Positions 35,929-45,912 of a DNA stretch of 64,000 nt are shown piece by piece. Source of the stretch: Candidatus Borrarchaeum weybense (GTDB lineage Archaea; Asgardarchaeota; Sifarchaeia; Borrarchaeales; Borrarchaeaceae); assembly GCA_019057385.1 (NCBI GenBank), contig JAHQJS010000004.1, forward strand, positions 1,199,068 through 1,263,067, read 5' to 3'. A program made the translations under genes and the position numbers. How positions within the stretch are numbered: position 1 is the first letter of the stretch; every line of letters begins with the position of its first letter. The notes under the pieces were generated by a model. That model saw nothing but the letters and a program-made list of their open reading frames with translations, did no database searches and was not told the origin of the DNA.

Positions 35929-37137
35929 TTAATCTAAGTAATTCTCAAATATATTAAGCCAATCAATCATTAGTCTTGTAATCAAGAAATTATTTTTTAC
36001 ATGTTCTTTTCCATTTTTACCCATTTCATCTCGTAGTTTTTCATCTTTCAGAAGTTTTATTATGCTCTCAGAAAATCCTTTGATATCCTTTGGTTCATGC
36101 AAAAATCCGTTCACGCCATTAATTACTTGTAATGGGATTCCTCCAACATTGGAAGCTACAACAGGTGTTTCCTTCCAAAGGGCTTCAGAAACAACCAATC
36201 CAAAGCCTTCTCTTAAGGATTTTTGAATAACAACCGAAGAAGCGGTCTGTAAACAATTAACCATCAGATCTGTTCCATTTAAAAGTAGCTTGATGTCCTT
36301 CTTATATTTACTCTTATTAACCTTTTTTCTAACCTTTTCATATATTTGCTGTCCCTCAGGGTCGTCTGTGGCAAATGCGCCGAGTAAAACTAGCTGACAA
36401 TCCAATTTTTGCCTTACCATTTCAAAAACTCTTATAACTCCAAGCGGGTCTTTCCACTTATCAAATCTTGATACTTGCGAAATGATTGGTCTTTCTATAT
36501 TTATTCCATGTTTAGTCAATGTGCTATCAATCATTTTATCAGAGATTTTTTTATTCTTTTGGTATAAAGGGTCTATTGCAGGATAAATAACACTTTGTGG
36601 AATATTTAACTCCTTTTTATATTTCTCCATTGAGATGACCAAATGATCATATTGCTCGATGAAGTTTTTTAAATAAGTCCAGTGTATTGTGTTGGGATGA
36701 GTTATATCAATGTGGGCCCTAAAAATCCACGGCTGTTTTTTTTCGTAGAAGTCAACTAATGCCAAAGGTTGCGGATCATGCACTATTACAAGGTCGTGAT
36801 TGTTTATGTGTGTGAATTTTGAAAAGCGTTTATTTGTTTCGTAATAGATTTTTTTCCTTCGTTCTGACAAATTTATTTTATCGCCTTGGAGTCCATTATG
36901 AAAACTTTTTGTAACTTTAAAGAAGTCAGGATTTCCATGCAGAATTCTCCAACCGAAATCAATCCCAAAGTCGTGAAACATCGGAATCATACTATTAAGC
37001 ATCTCTGCAACACCGCCCCCTTGATAAGTCGAGTTAATACAAAGGATGTGATATTTAGAAAATTTTTCCGACTTCATCTGAAGTTGTTCAAAGTGTTCTA
37101 TTCCAACGATGCTTCGATAGTTTTTCAGAGATGCCAT
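35929..37137 (-). CDS. trehalose glycosyltransferring synthase TreT, copy 1 (GT4)
   Basis: TreT couples NDP-glucose and glucose to trehalose in archaea. This 402-residue GT4 protein shows NSTYQGGGVAEML, GWRILHGNPDFF, VIVHDPQPLALV, SQVSRFDKWKDP, and the donor-binding EGFGLVVSEALWKETPVV followed by GGIPLQV. It is closely related to copy 2 at 44.5 kb. It sits upstream of TPS-TPP on the same strand and is divergent from a glycogen-synthase-like gene. The organism thus carries two independent trehalose routes. Distinguishing TreT from other GT4 enzymes by eye carries some risk. Confidence 0.85.
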   Translation of the reverse strand: MASLKNYRSIVGIEHFEQLQMKSEKFSKYHILCINSTYQGGGVAEMLNSMIPMFHDFGIDFGWRILHGNPDFFKVTKSFHNGLQGDKINLSERRKKIYYETNKRFSKFTHINNHDLVIVHDPQPLALVDFYEKKQPWIFRAHIDITHPNTIHWTYLKNFIEQYDHLVISMEKYKKELNIPQSVIYPAIDPLYQKNKKISDKMIDSTLTKHGINIERPIISQVSRFDKWKDPLGVIRVFEMVRQKLDCQLVLLGAFATDDPEGQQIYEKVRKKVNKSKYKKDIKLLLNGTDLMVNCLQTASSVVIQKSLREGFGLVVSEALWKETPVVASNVGGIPLQVINGVNGFLHEPKDIKGFSESIIKLLKDEKLRDEMGKNGKEHVKNNFLITRLMIDWLNIFENYLD

Positions 37138-37380
37138 TTCGGTTTACCTCACAGTGGGTTCATCGGGAAAATATACAGGGAAAACCGTATATCTCATTTA
37201 TAAATTTTTAGAATTGCTGAGAAATAGGTCGAGTGAAATACGAAGTATTTTTTCAATATTCATAAAAGATTTTTGAAAATACTGTTTTACAAAAACTTTA
37301 AGAACTTGTTATTAGTGTATTGGTTGTTCTCTAGGCAAACCGTTATGTCTGCGTATTATGGAGAATATCGAGGACAAAAT

Positions 37381-38628
37381 ATGAAAATAGCCTTTTTTGT
37401 CTGGGAATTTCCACCCAAGATTGTTGGTGGATTAGGAACATATGCTCTGGAGATAACACAACAGTTTATTAAAAGAGGACATGAAGTCACGGTCTTTACC
37501 CTTAATGATCCTTCTGGGAAACTCCTCACAAGAGATATTTGGCGTGGTGTTGAGGTCTACAGACCGACACCTATCGATTTTAGCGGTCTATTTCCAACTT
37601 TTGTTGATACCGAACTCAGAGAATGGGGATTAGGACTTCGTTTCTTTTCAGATGTTATAACCTATAATGTATTTTCAGCTGCAAAACTTTGCAATCACCT
37701 CGTAAAAAAAGAGCGTAGAGAATTCGATATATTATCTGCTCACGATTGGCTATCAGTTCTTGGAGGAATTTCATCAAAAAGACATCTAGATCTGCCTCTG
37801 ATATTCCATGTCCATTCTACTGAACGAGGGAGGGCACTCGGAGGAGGCTCATGCACTGTAGAAAACTTTGAAGCAAAGGGTGCTGAAGTTTCTGATGGAA
37901 TAATTACAGTATCAAAGGTTATGCGCGAAGAACTCATCTCTGTAGGCTTTCCTGTCCATAAGATAAATGTCATTTGGAATGGAGTTGACCCAGAAAACAA
38001 ATATAATCCAAAAAATATCCCTGAAGAAAGTATTTTGACAATTAGAGAAAGATATGGAATTCAAGATGATGAATTCATGATTTTTTACGTTGGACGCTTA
38101 ATTGCTGTTAAAGGAGTTGATTGTTTAATCAGAGCCATGCCTCAAGTTTTGGCTGATGTGCCAAACGCAAAGTTAGTCATTGTGGGTATGGGAAATTTGT
38201 ACCAATACTTAGAAGATACTGTAAGCCAGTTAAATCTCCAAGATAAAGTAATTTTTCGTAATGAATTTATCTCGGAAGAGGAACGTATTCTAAGCATTGC
38301 AGCTTCAGATGTGTGTGTCTTTCCGTCTCATTACGAACCTTTCGGAATTGTTAGTCTAGAGGCGATGGCGATGAAAAAACCTGTGGTAGTAGGAGCAATG
38401 GGAACTTCTGGATTCAAAGAACAAGTAATAGAAGCAGGAACAGACCAATGTGGTTATCTTATTGATCCAAATGATCCAAATGATATCGCTAACGCAGTAA
38501 CAACAATACTCCAAGATCCCGACCGTGCAAAAAAAATGGGAGAAAACGCAAGAAAAAGAGTATTAGCAGAATTTACATGGGATCATGTAGCTGAGAATAC
38601 AATATCTGTGTATGAAAGATTTCTTTAA
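37381..38628 (+). CDS. glycogen synthase-like glycosyltransferase (GT4/GT5)
   Basis: The protein of about 415 residues begins MKIAFFVWEFPPKIVGGLGTYA, with the KxGGLG-like donor-phosphate loop of starch/glycogen synthases. It contains SAHDWLSVLGG, FHVHSTERGR, FYVGRLIAVKGVD and the EPFGIVSLEAMAMKKPVV retaining-transferase motif. It probably elongates an alpha-glucan or makes a glucoside from NDP-glucose. I chose ATG 37381, with GAGGA upstream, over the ATG at 37273 because the family consensus starts here. It is divergent from TreT-1 and may draw on the same sugar nucleotide. Confidence 0.88.
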   Translation: MKIAFFVWEFPPKIVGGLGTYALEITQQFIKRGHEVTVFTLNDPSGKLLTRDIWRGVEVYRPTPIDFSGLFPTFVDTELREWGLGLRFFSDVITYNVFSAAKLCNHLVKKERREFDILSAHDWLSVLGGISSKRHLDLPLIFHVHSTERGRALGGGSCTVENFEAKGAEVSDGIITVSKVMREELISVGFPVHKINVIWNGVDPENKYNPKNIPEESILTIRERYGIQDDEFMIFYVGRLIAVKGVDCLIRAMPQVLADVPNAKLVIVGMGNLYQYLEDTVSQLNLQDKVIFRNEFISEEERILSIAASDVCVFPSHYEPFGIVSLEAMAMKKPVVVGAMGTSGFKEQVIEAGTDQCGYLIDPNDPNDIANAVTTILQDPDRAKKMGENARKRVLAEFTWDHVAENTISVYERFL

Positions 38629-38678
38629 AATTTATACGCGATTACAAGAGCTTTTCTCTCAATATTTTTGAAGATGGC

Positions 38679-38837
38679 ATGAAAACACACATGAAAAGAT
38701 ATATAAGAAACTTAAATATGGATGTAAAGCTATATTATGCAGCTTTAGTGAAGCTTAAATTATCAATGGAGATTAGAATTGATACTTATGACGCTGGCAC
38801 TGGTCGTGTAGATGAACTGGCTACCTTTGAAAATTAA
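38679..38837 (+). CDS. possible small protein
   Basis: A 52-codon frame begins MKTHMKRYIRNLNMDVKLYY and ends TGRVDELATFEN. It lies between the glycogen-synthase-like and MFS genes on the same strand. Composition is protein-like (amphipathic, mixed charge), but there is no clear ribosome-binding site and I recognise no family. Confidence 0.3.
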   Translation: MKTHMKRYIRNLNMDVKLYYAALVKLKLSMEIRIDTYDAGTGRVDELATFEN

Positions 38838-38928
38838 GTTAAAGATGTAGACTATTTTGTATTGTGTGGGTTAATTATGTGAACAAAAACATTTTAAAAT
38901 TCTTTAATTTTAAAAAGGATGTGAATTC

Positions 38929-40149
38929 TTGAATTCTGCAAATAATGATAAATCAAATAATTGGATGTTGCCAATTAATATTGTAAATTTGCTCTTTAAT
39001 ACAGTAACAATAATACCCTTCGTTATAATTCCTCTTTATGCAACAACTGTATTAGGTGCCTCCCTTTTTCAAGCAAGCTTGATCGCCGGAACGTTCTTTG
39101 GAGTTAATGCAGTGACGGCCATAATTATGGGGTCACTGTCTGATATTATGGGGAAGCGAAAACCATTTCTGATTTTTAGTCTGTTCGGATCTGCAGTCAT
39201 CTTTCTCATAATCTCTTTTATTGCACTCCCAGTAACATTGATTTTATTAATGGGGCTCTTTGGATTCATAGCCGCAGGATTCTCACCCTGCGCGATGGGC
39301 ATGGTCTCTGAATACTCAGAACCGGGAGAAAAAGGTAAAAACTTAGGATATTTAAATTCTGGAACCTCATTGGGGTGGGCAGTAGGCTCTTTTTCGAGCG
39401 GGACAATTACTGAACTTTTCAGTTTTGCGATGACCTTCTATTTTGGATGCATGCTTGCAGTTCTTGCTGCTGTCCTAACGATTATCTTCTTGAGAGAGAC
39501 AAAAACCGACATTGTTAAAGAAAGAAACTTCAGCAAGATTATACTCGCTTTGAAAAATCGATTCATACCGAAAAGTGGCGAAAGCACATATTTAAAAGAA
39601 AAGGGCTTAAGTTGGTTTTATATCTCTTTATTCTTTAGATATAGTGCTTATTGGGGGTCATTTGCTTTATTATCCATTTTCTTTGCGACAATAGTGTCGA
39701 CAACATGGGTTGGTATCCTTATAGCTATCAACTTAGGGATTTCAGCTTTAATTATGTCCCCTGTGGGTAAATTTTCCGATATGAAAGGCAGAAAAATAAT
39801 CATTATGTTTGGATTAATTGGGACTAGTATTGTTTTAGTAATGTATGCGACATCCTACAGCCTTATTTTACTCATTATCGCCCAAGTCCTTAATGCTTTT
39901 GTTTTTGCAAGCATTTATACTGGAGGAAGTGCCTTTGTATCAGATGTCGCGCCTTCTGCCAGCCACAACGAAGCTATGGGTTACCTCAATTCTGCTATAA
40001 CCTTTGGAGCTGTGACTGGAACCCTAATAGCAGGTATAATGGCTGAAATATTTGGTTTAAGAATTATGTTTCTCATCTTGGCTATATTGCCTATTATTGG
40101 TGCTGTAATTGTTTTATCAAAAGTAAGCGAAACCATCTCATCATCATAA
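38929..40149 (+). CDS. MFS transporter, copy 1
   Basis: The 406-residue major facilitator has about 12 membrane segments. It shows the MFS loop motif GSLSDIMGKRKP (between TM2 and TM3), the repeated signature KFSDMKGRKI after TM8, and GTSLGWAVGSFSSG. The start is TTG with GGATGTGA upstream. It is closely paralogous to the MFS gene at 43.1 kb. Lying among trehalose and glucan genes, it may move a sugar or a glycoside, but drug/H+ antiporters look the same by eye. Confidence 0.9.
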   Translation: MNSANNDKSNNWMLPINIVNLLFNTVTIIPFVIIPLYATTVLGASLFQASLIAGTFFGVNAVTAIIMGSLSDIMGKRKPFLIFSLFGSAVIFLIISFIALPVTLILLMGLFGFIAAGFSPCAMGMVSEYSEPGEKGKNLGYLNSGTSLGWAVGSFSSGTITELFSFAMTFYFGCMLAVLAAVLTIIFLRETKTDIVKERNFSKIILALKNRFIPKSGESTYLKEKGLSWFYISLFFRYSAYWGSFALLSIFFATIVSTTWVGILIAINLGISALIMSPVGKFSDMKGRKIIIMFGLIGTSIVLVMYATSYSLILLIIAQVLNAFVFASIYTGGSAFVSDVAPSASHNEAMGYLNSAITFGAVTGTLIAGIMAEIFGLRIMFLILAILPIIGAVIVLSKVSETISSS

Positions 40150-40230
40150 TTGTTGAGGATTAGGAGGTTTGGATGATGAGAGGGCATATAACAATAACAT
40201 AATAGCCTAATTTAATGAGGGGTACAAAAA

Positions 40231-41796
40231 ATGAAGGTGAGTAGGGTACAAGAGATGAGGAATCTTGATAAATGTGCTATTGAGGACTATGGTATCGTTG
40301 GGGATATCCTCATGGAGAATGCAGGTCAGGCAGCTTACTTCGTGATACTCGATCAGATAGGCATAAAGGGGAAGGATTTTATCATCCTTTGTGGTTCAGG
40401 CAATAACGGCGGTGATGGGCTTGTGGCAGCCAGGAAGATACATTCCCAGGGCGGCACTGCTCGGGTCTTCCTAATGAGCGATGAGGGTAAGTTTAAAGGA
40501 TCCGCTAGAAAGAACTTCGAGATTGTTTCCAAATTGCCCATCGAGGTCCGGAAGGTAGAGGACCGAGAAACGCTCAGATCTTATATCATGAATTGTGACG
40601 TTATTGTGGATGCCATCTTAGGGACTGGTATTACACGGGAGGTAAAGGGCAAATATAGAGATATAATCAATCTAATAAACAAGAGTAAAAAATTGACTGT
40701 CAGCATAGACATCCCTTCGGGGATAAACGGTGACACCGGAAAGATTATGGGTGTAGCCGTGAGAGCCGATTATACTATAACCTACGGTCTACCGAAGATT
40801 GGCAACGTCATCTATCCTGGCTTTGAATATTGTGGAAAACTCTACGTTACTCATATATCATTCCCTCCAGAACTTTATAACAAACCCGAGTTAAAGATAG
40901 AGATAGGAATTCCTTCTCCGCTACCAAAGAACGGGCATAAGGGAGATATTGGAAAGGTCTTATTCATAGCAGGGGCCAAGGGATATCACGAGTCCCCATA
41001 CTACTTGGTATCATCGTTCCTAAAAGCAGGAGGCGATTACTCACGCTTTGCTGCCCCTCGCTCGGTTATACCTTTCATAGCCAACGAGGACAAAAAGATA
41101 GCTTTCGTTCACCTAACAGAAACGAAGAGCGGGAGCATCGCGATGCAAAACAAAGATCAACTTTTAGAGATAGCAGAGCAAATGGATCTTGTGGTAATAG
41201 GTTCTGGCGTTTCACTAAACAAGGAAACTCAGGAACTGGTGAGGATCCTAGCTGAGGAGATTGAGCGCCCTCTTCTTTTTTATAATGATAGTATTACCGT
41301 CATATCAAAGAATATAGAAGTAATAAGGTCAAGAGCAGAACCCACAGTTCTTATTGCTAATCTAGGTGAGATGTCCTCGATTGTATCTAAGGATACAGCA
41401 GAAATTGAAGAAACTATTATTGATATCTTACAAGAGATGGCAAAAACCCTTGATTCGATCATTGTACTAAAGGCTGCCCATTCTCTGATAAGCTACCCTG
41501 ACAAAACTGTTCGCATCAATATGAGTGGCAATCCTGATATGATAACTGAAGGGTCTGGAGATGTACTTGTGGGCTGCATTGCTGCGATGTTTGGTCTTGG
41601 TCTTTCTATAGAGGAAGCGGTTGTGACTGGCGTCTTCATTCATGGTTTATCGGCAGATATAACTGCAGAAAACAAGGAAACGGACGAAATCACGGCCCAG
41701 AATATCATCGACTACCTTCCTATAGCTCTCAAAAGATATAGAGAAAGGGGCAATGAGATACTTAACCACTTCTATCACAGCATATACTATGTATAG
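40231..41796 (+). CDS. nnr: bifunctional NAD(P)HX epimerase/dehydratase (YjeF-like)
   Basis: The 521-residue fusion repairs hydrated NAD(P)H. The N-terminal YjeF_N epimerase (1 to about 225) has LMENAG, CGSGNNGGDGLVAARK and SIDIPSGINGDTG. The C-terminal ribokinase-like dehydratase has KGDIGKVLFIAGAKGYHESP and ends with GSGDVLVGCIAAMFGLG. The usual TGGTGD is TEGSGDVL here. Codon use is more G/C-rich than in the flanking MFS genes. It overlaps no gene and is followed 10 nt later by the alcohol dehydrogenase, so the two form an operon that looks inserted between two MFS paralogues. Confidence 0.93.
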   Translation: MKVSRVQEMRNLDKCAIEDYGIVGDILMENAGQAAYFVILDQIGIKGKDFIILCGSGNNGGDGLVAARKIHSQGGTARVFLMSDEGKFKGSARKNFEIVSKLPIEVRKVEDRETLRSYIMNCDVIVDAILGTGITREVKGKYRDIINLINKSKKLTVSIDIPSGINGDTGKIMGVAVRADYTITYGLPKIGNVIYPGFEYCGKLYVTHISFPPELYNKPELKIEIGIPSPLPKNGHKGDIGKVLFIAGAKGYHESPYYLVSSFLKAGGDYSRFAAPRSVIPFIANEDKKIAFVHLTETKSGSIAMQNKDQLLEIAEQMDLVVIGSGVSLNKETQELVRILAEEIERPLLFYNDSITVISKNIEVIRSRAEPTVLIANLGEMSSIVSKDTAEIEETIIDILQEMAKTLDSIIVLKAAHSLISYPDKTVRINMSGNPDMITEGSGDVLVGCIAAMFGLGLSIEEAVVTGVFIHGLSADITAENKETDEITAQNIIDYLPIALKRYRERGNEILNHFYHSIYYV

Positions 41797-41806
41797 GTGG
41801 ATAATT

Positions 41807-42826
41807 ATGAAAGCATGGATAGCAAGGAAACAGGCTAGTATCGAAGAAAAACCAATGGAGTTCACAAATCTCCCAACACCAATTCCAAAAGGAGATGAAA
41901 TAAGGATAAAAATATCAGCCTGCGGTATTTGCAGGACGGACCTACATATTGTTGAGGGCGACCTTCCTTTGAAGAAATCTCCAATTGTTCCAGGACATGA
42001 GGTCGTCGGTGTGGTGGATGAAGTAGGGGATAAGGTTAAGAGGTTTAAAAGCGGAGACAAAGTGGGCGTATCCTGGTTGCATAGCACCTGCAGAAGATGT
42101 AAGTACTGCCTCTCAGGAAGGGAGAATTACTGTCCTGAGTACAAATGCACGGGCTGGCATGTTAACGGCGGTTTCGCGGAATATATGACCATTAGGGAAG
42201 ACTTTGCTCTTTCACTTCAGGGCGTAGATATGGATCCCGAGGACATAGCACCACTCTTATGCCCAGGGGTCGCTGGATATCTTTCCTTTAAACTTGCCTC
42301 CGTCAAGGAGGGTGATAAACTTGGTCTGTACGGGTTTGGGCCAACAGCTTACTATGTCTTAAAGGTTGCTAATTACCTTGGAATAGAATGCTATGTGAGT
42401 ACAAGATCAAAACATAATATAGAATCTGCAAGAAGGGAGGGCGCAGTATGGGCCAACGATACGATGAATGCCAAGATGCCTGAACGGCTAGATGCTGCGA
42501 TACTCTTCCCGCCAGCGGGCAAGTTAGTTGAACCCACGCTTTCTCAGGTCAATCAGGGAGGAAGAGTGATCTTGGCCGCAGTGGACATGTCCCTGATAGA
42601 GATAAATGATTATTCCAATAATCTCTGGGGCAGAGACATCTTCACTCTTTATAATGTGAAGCATTCCGAATCAGAGGAATTCTTAAGACTTGCCACAAAA
42701 ATTGGTATAACTATAGATATCAAGGTATTTCCCTTCGAGAAGTTACAAGACGCCATGATCCAATTGAAGCAAAGGAAGATAAAGGAACCCAATGTAGTCA
42801 TAAAGATGCCGACACCCGAGGGATAA
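41807..42826 (+). CDS. zinc-dependent alcohol dehydrogenase, copy 1
   Basis: This medium-chain dehydrogenase begins MKAWIARKQASIEEKP. It has the catalytic zinc site CGICRTDLHIVEGDLP and PGHEVVG, the structural zinc cysteines CRRCKYCLSGRENYC and the NAD(P) loop GLYGFGPTAY. It is about 339 residues long. The start is ATG 41807 with AGGTGG 6 nt upstream, not the earlier ATG 41753, which overlaps the preceding gene. Operon with the NAD(P)HX repair gene suggests a shared tie to NAD(P)H metabolism. The substrate is unknown. A paralogue with similar motifs lies at 50.2 kb. Confidence 0.92.
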   Translation: MKAWIARKQASIEEKPMEFTNLPTPIPKGDEIRIKISACGICRTDLHIVEGDLPLKKSPIVPGHEVVGVVDEVGDKVKRFKSGDKVGVSWLHSTCRRCKYCLSGRENYCPEYKCTGWHVNGGFAEYMTIREDFALSLQGVDMDPEDIAPLLCPGVAGYLSFKLASVKEGDKLGLYGFGPTAYYVLKVANYLGIECYVSTRSKHNIESARREGAVWANDTMNAKMPERLDAAILFPPAGKLVEPTLSQVNQGGRVILAAVDMSLIEINDYSNNLWGRDIFTLYNVKHSESEEFLRLATKIGITIDIKVFPFEKLQDAMIQLKQRKIKEPNVVIKMPTPEG

Positions 42827-43141
42827 CATTTTTTTGACTATTGTTCAAAATGGTACTAATCCCGAATTTAATCATCCCTTATCTTTAGGAGGCAAATTAG
42901 CGACCAGAAGGCATTAATTGAGTGATGTTTAATCTGTTTTGGATCTGATTTTTAAGTTTTGAAAAGTGATATCGTGCAGCAACTTAATCCAATGTATTTT
43001 TAAATGGAATTACGTGATGAAGGGTACAAAGGTTTGAATTAAATCAACAAAAATCATTGGAGACTCAAACCAGTTTGCATAAGATCTCTTTGTTATTAGG
43101 TCAAGACAAATAGGATTATTAGTACATAAAAAAGGAAATGC
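42827..43141. other. intergenic region
   Basis: This 315-nt AT-rich spacer before the second MFS gene has no open frame or repeat that I can see. Confidence 0.4.
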
Positions 43142-44389
43142 GTGATTTCTTTGAACTCTACAACAAGTGATGGCGCTCCCTCATTAATATCAATTAATAT
43201 TACAAATTGGCTTTCTTCTTTTGCAGCAATCGTTCCATTTGTTATTATTCCTCTTTATGCGAGGGCTTATCTGGGGGCAACGCTGTTTCAGGCTAGCATA
43301 ATTATAGGAACTTTATTTGGTGTAACTTCAGTGAGTTCGGTAATTATGGGTTCGTTATCAGACGAACTGGGGCGAAGAAAACCCTTTCTTATCGTGAGCA
43401 TGCTCGGATCTGCCATCATTTTTCTTGTGATCCCTCTTTTGGGCAGTTCACTGCACTTGATTTTACTCATGGCTGTTTTTGGCTTTATTTCCGCTGGATT
43501 TGTCCCCTGTATAATGGGGATGGTCTCTGAAATCTCCTCAAAAACTGAAAAAGGGAGAAATTTGGGACTTTTAAACTCGACAACCTCGCTAGGATGGGCC
43601 ATAGGATCCTTTTTGAGCGGTTTAATTGCGGATTTATTTAATTTTACAATGTCTTTTTATTTAGGGAGTTTCCTTGCAGTGCTTACAGTTGTATTAACAA
43701 TATTTTTCTTGAAGGAGACTAAAGCCGATGTTGGTAAAGACCGAGACTTCAAAAAGGCTTTAATCGCGTTAAAAAAACGCTTTAGTTTTTCAACTAGTGG
43801 AGAAGGTGCATATCTCAAAGAAAATGGCTTAAACTGGTTTTATGTCTCTGCATTTTTACGATATAGTGCTTATTGGGGCTCATTTGCACTACTCACAATT
43901 TTCTTTGCGTCATTGGTCTCAACGACGTGGGTGGGTATACTACTGCTGATTAATATGGGTCTCCAGGGTTTATTGATGACTCCTGTAGGAAAGTTGTCGG
44001 ATGAAAGGCTAGGTAGAAAGCCTATTATTCTATTCGGTCTATTTGGCACGACTGTCGTACTTTCCCTTTATGCGTTATCTTACAGTCTCTATTTGCTAAT
44101 TATAGCCCAAACTCTTAATGCATTTGTGTTTGCATGTATTTATACTGGAGGTAGTGCTTTTGTATCAGATATCTCACCGAAGGGTAAGCATAATGAGGCT
44201 ATGGGTTATTTAAATTCTAGCATTACTCTCGGAGCAGTAACTGGGACAATTATAGCGGGCTTTATTGCTGAAATGTTCGGTTTAAGGAACATGTTCTTTA
44301 TCTTAGCAGTTTTGCCTGTTATTGGTGCTATAGTCGTTCTTTTGAAAGTTAACGAAACTATTTTGATAACTGAAACTTTGAAAGACTAA
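43142..44389 (+). CDS. MFS transporter, copy 2
   Basis: The 415-residue major facilitator is strongly similar along its length to copy 1 at 38.9 kb (shared GSLSDELGRRKPFLI, LNSTTSLGWAIGSFLSGL, and YTGGSAFVSDISPKGKHNEAMGY split across TM9-10). The start is GTG at 43142. It is directly upstream of TreT copy 2, mirroring the nearby TreT copy 1 plus MFS copy 1. This suggests a duplicated transport and trehalose module. Substrate unknown. Confidence 0.9.
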   Translation: MISLNSTTSDGAPSLISINITNWLSSFAAIVPFVIIPLYARAYLGATLFQASIIIGTLFGVTSVSSVIMGSLSDELGRRKPFLIVSMLGSAIIFLVIPLLGSSLHLILLMAVFGFISAGFVPCIMGMVSEISSKTEKGRNLGLLNSTTSLGWAIGSFLSGLIADLFNFTMSFYLGSFLAVLTVVLTIFFLKETKADVGKDRDFKKALIALKKRFSFSTSGEGAYLKENGLNWFYVSAFLRYSAYWGSFALLTIFFASLVSTTWVGILLLINMGLQGLLMTPVGKLSDERLGRKPIILFGLFGTTVVLSLYALSYSLYLLIIAQTLNAFVFACIYTGGSAFVSDISPKGKHNEAMGYLNSSITLGAVTGTIIAGFIAEMFGLRNMFFILAVLPVIGAIVVLLKVNETILITETLKD

Positions 44390-44490
44390 TCCTTTTGATT
44401 TTAACTTTTTCACTTGTAAGAAAGGCATTTCTTCACCGAATTAGTTAAATGTAGGAAGAATCTAAGGACTATCAAAAAGGTGGCGGAATT

Positions 44491-45699
44491 ATGATTACTT
44501 TAGAAAATTATCGAGAAATTGTCGGCGACACAGTAATCTCCGAGATTTATAAAAAAGCTAGAAGACTTTATGGGAAGCACGTCGTACATATCAACTCGAC
44601 ATACGCAGGCGGGGGAGTAGCAGAAATGCTTGACTCCTTGGTACCTTTAATGAATGATGTTGGTTTAGAGGTAGGCTGGAGAATATTACATGGAAATCCT
44701 GATTTTTTTATAACCACAAAGAAATTTCATAACGCGCTTCAGGGAGAGGATATTAATTTTACTGAAATGAAACAACATGTGTACACTAAAGCTAATGAGG
44801 ATTTCTCTGTATTTACACACATAGATCATGATTGTGTAATTATACATGATCCACAGCCTCTGTCTCTTATAAAATATTATAAGAAAAGGCAGCCATGGGT
44901 TTGGAGATGTCATGTTGATCTGTCGAATCCTAATCAAGAGGTCTGGAATTATCTTAAGAACTTCATTCTAAGGTATGATTTGGTTATTGTTTCAAATAAG
45001 AAATACACAAAAGACGATTTACCAGTAGAACAGAAGATTGTACATCCCACCATTGATCCACTTTCTTCAAAAAATAAAGAACTCGATGATGAAACCATCG
45101 AGAAGTACATCACAAAATTCGACATACCCACTGATAAACCGCTCATAACACAGGTATCCAGATTCGATAAATGGAAAAACCCGGAAGGGGCAATAGATGT
45201 CCTCCGGCGTGTCTGGGATAAAATAGATTGTAGATTAGTCTTATGCGGAAGTATGGCAGCAGATGACCCAGAAGGTTATCAAATTTATGAGAACGTAAAA
45301 CAAAAGGCAGAAGATTTGGTTGAAAATAGGGATGTTATTCTCATAACTAGCGAAAATAATATTCTAGTAAATGCATTACAGCGACGTTCCGATGTTGTAC
45401 TACAAACCTCGATAAAAGAAGGCTTTGGACTTTCAGTAACTGAAGCTCTATGGAAGGAAACACCTGTTGTGGCTTCTAACGTTGGAGGAATCCCATTACA
45501 AGTAATTGATGGGGAAACTGGTTTTTTGGTAGATCCCCATGATACAGGAAGCTTTGCAGAAAAAGTTATAAGACTATTACAAGAGCCCGATTTAGCAGAA
45601 AAAATGGGTAAAAAAGGTAAAGAGCATATTAGAAGAAACTTTCTCATAACACGGCTTTTATCGGATTACTTGAGCGTTTTGAACGATATCATACATTGA
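44491..45699 (+). CDS. trehalose glycosyltransferring synthase TreT, copy 2 (GT4)
   Basis: The protein is a second TreT-type GT4 enzyme of the same length (402 aa) as copy 1. It shows NSTYAGGGVAEMLDSL, GWRILHGNPDFF, IIHDPQPLSLI, TQVSRFDKWKNPEG and EGFGLSVTEALWKETPVVA followed by GGIPLQVIDG. Start ATG 44491 has AAGGTGG 10 nt upstream. Downstream lies a non-coding stretch before the M28 genes. The product is likely trehalose or a related glucoside. Confidence 0.86.
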   Translation: MITLENYREIVGDTVISEIYKKARRLYGKHVVHINSTYAGGGVAEMLDSLVPLMNDVGLEVGWRILHGNPDFFITTKKFHNALQGEDINFTEMKQHVYTKANEDFSVFTHIDHDCVIIHDPQPLSLIKYYKKRQPWVWRCHVDLSNPNQEVWNYLKNFILRYDLVIVSNKKYTKDDLPVEQKIVHPTIDPLSSKNKELDDETIEKYITKFDIPTDKPLITQVSRFDKWKNPEGAIDVLRRVWDKIDCRLVLCGSMAADDPEGYQIYENVKQKAEDLVENRDVILITSENNILVNALQRRSDVVLQTSIKEGFGLSVTEALWKETPVVASNVGGIPLQVIDGETGFLVDPHDTGSFAEKVIRLLQEPDLAEKMGKKGKEHIRRNFLITRLLSDYLSVLNDIIH

Positions 45700-45912
45700 G
45701 TAGCTCACTACTCTACAGTTCAGAGATTCAAGAGACAGTCTCTCATCATTATCTTCAAGGAATTAGTGATAAATTCATTCTATTTTCTATAACTTTATTT
45801 TTCTCAATGTGTGACGTCCTTATTGACTTTCTACCCATTTTCGCAACATTTATAAACTTCGCCGAAGAAATTGCGCTTTCAATTAACTTTTATCGCGAAA
45901 GGTGAACTCGAA

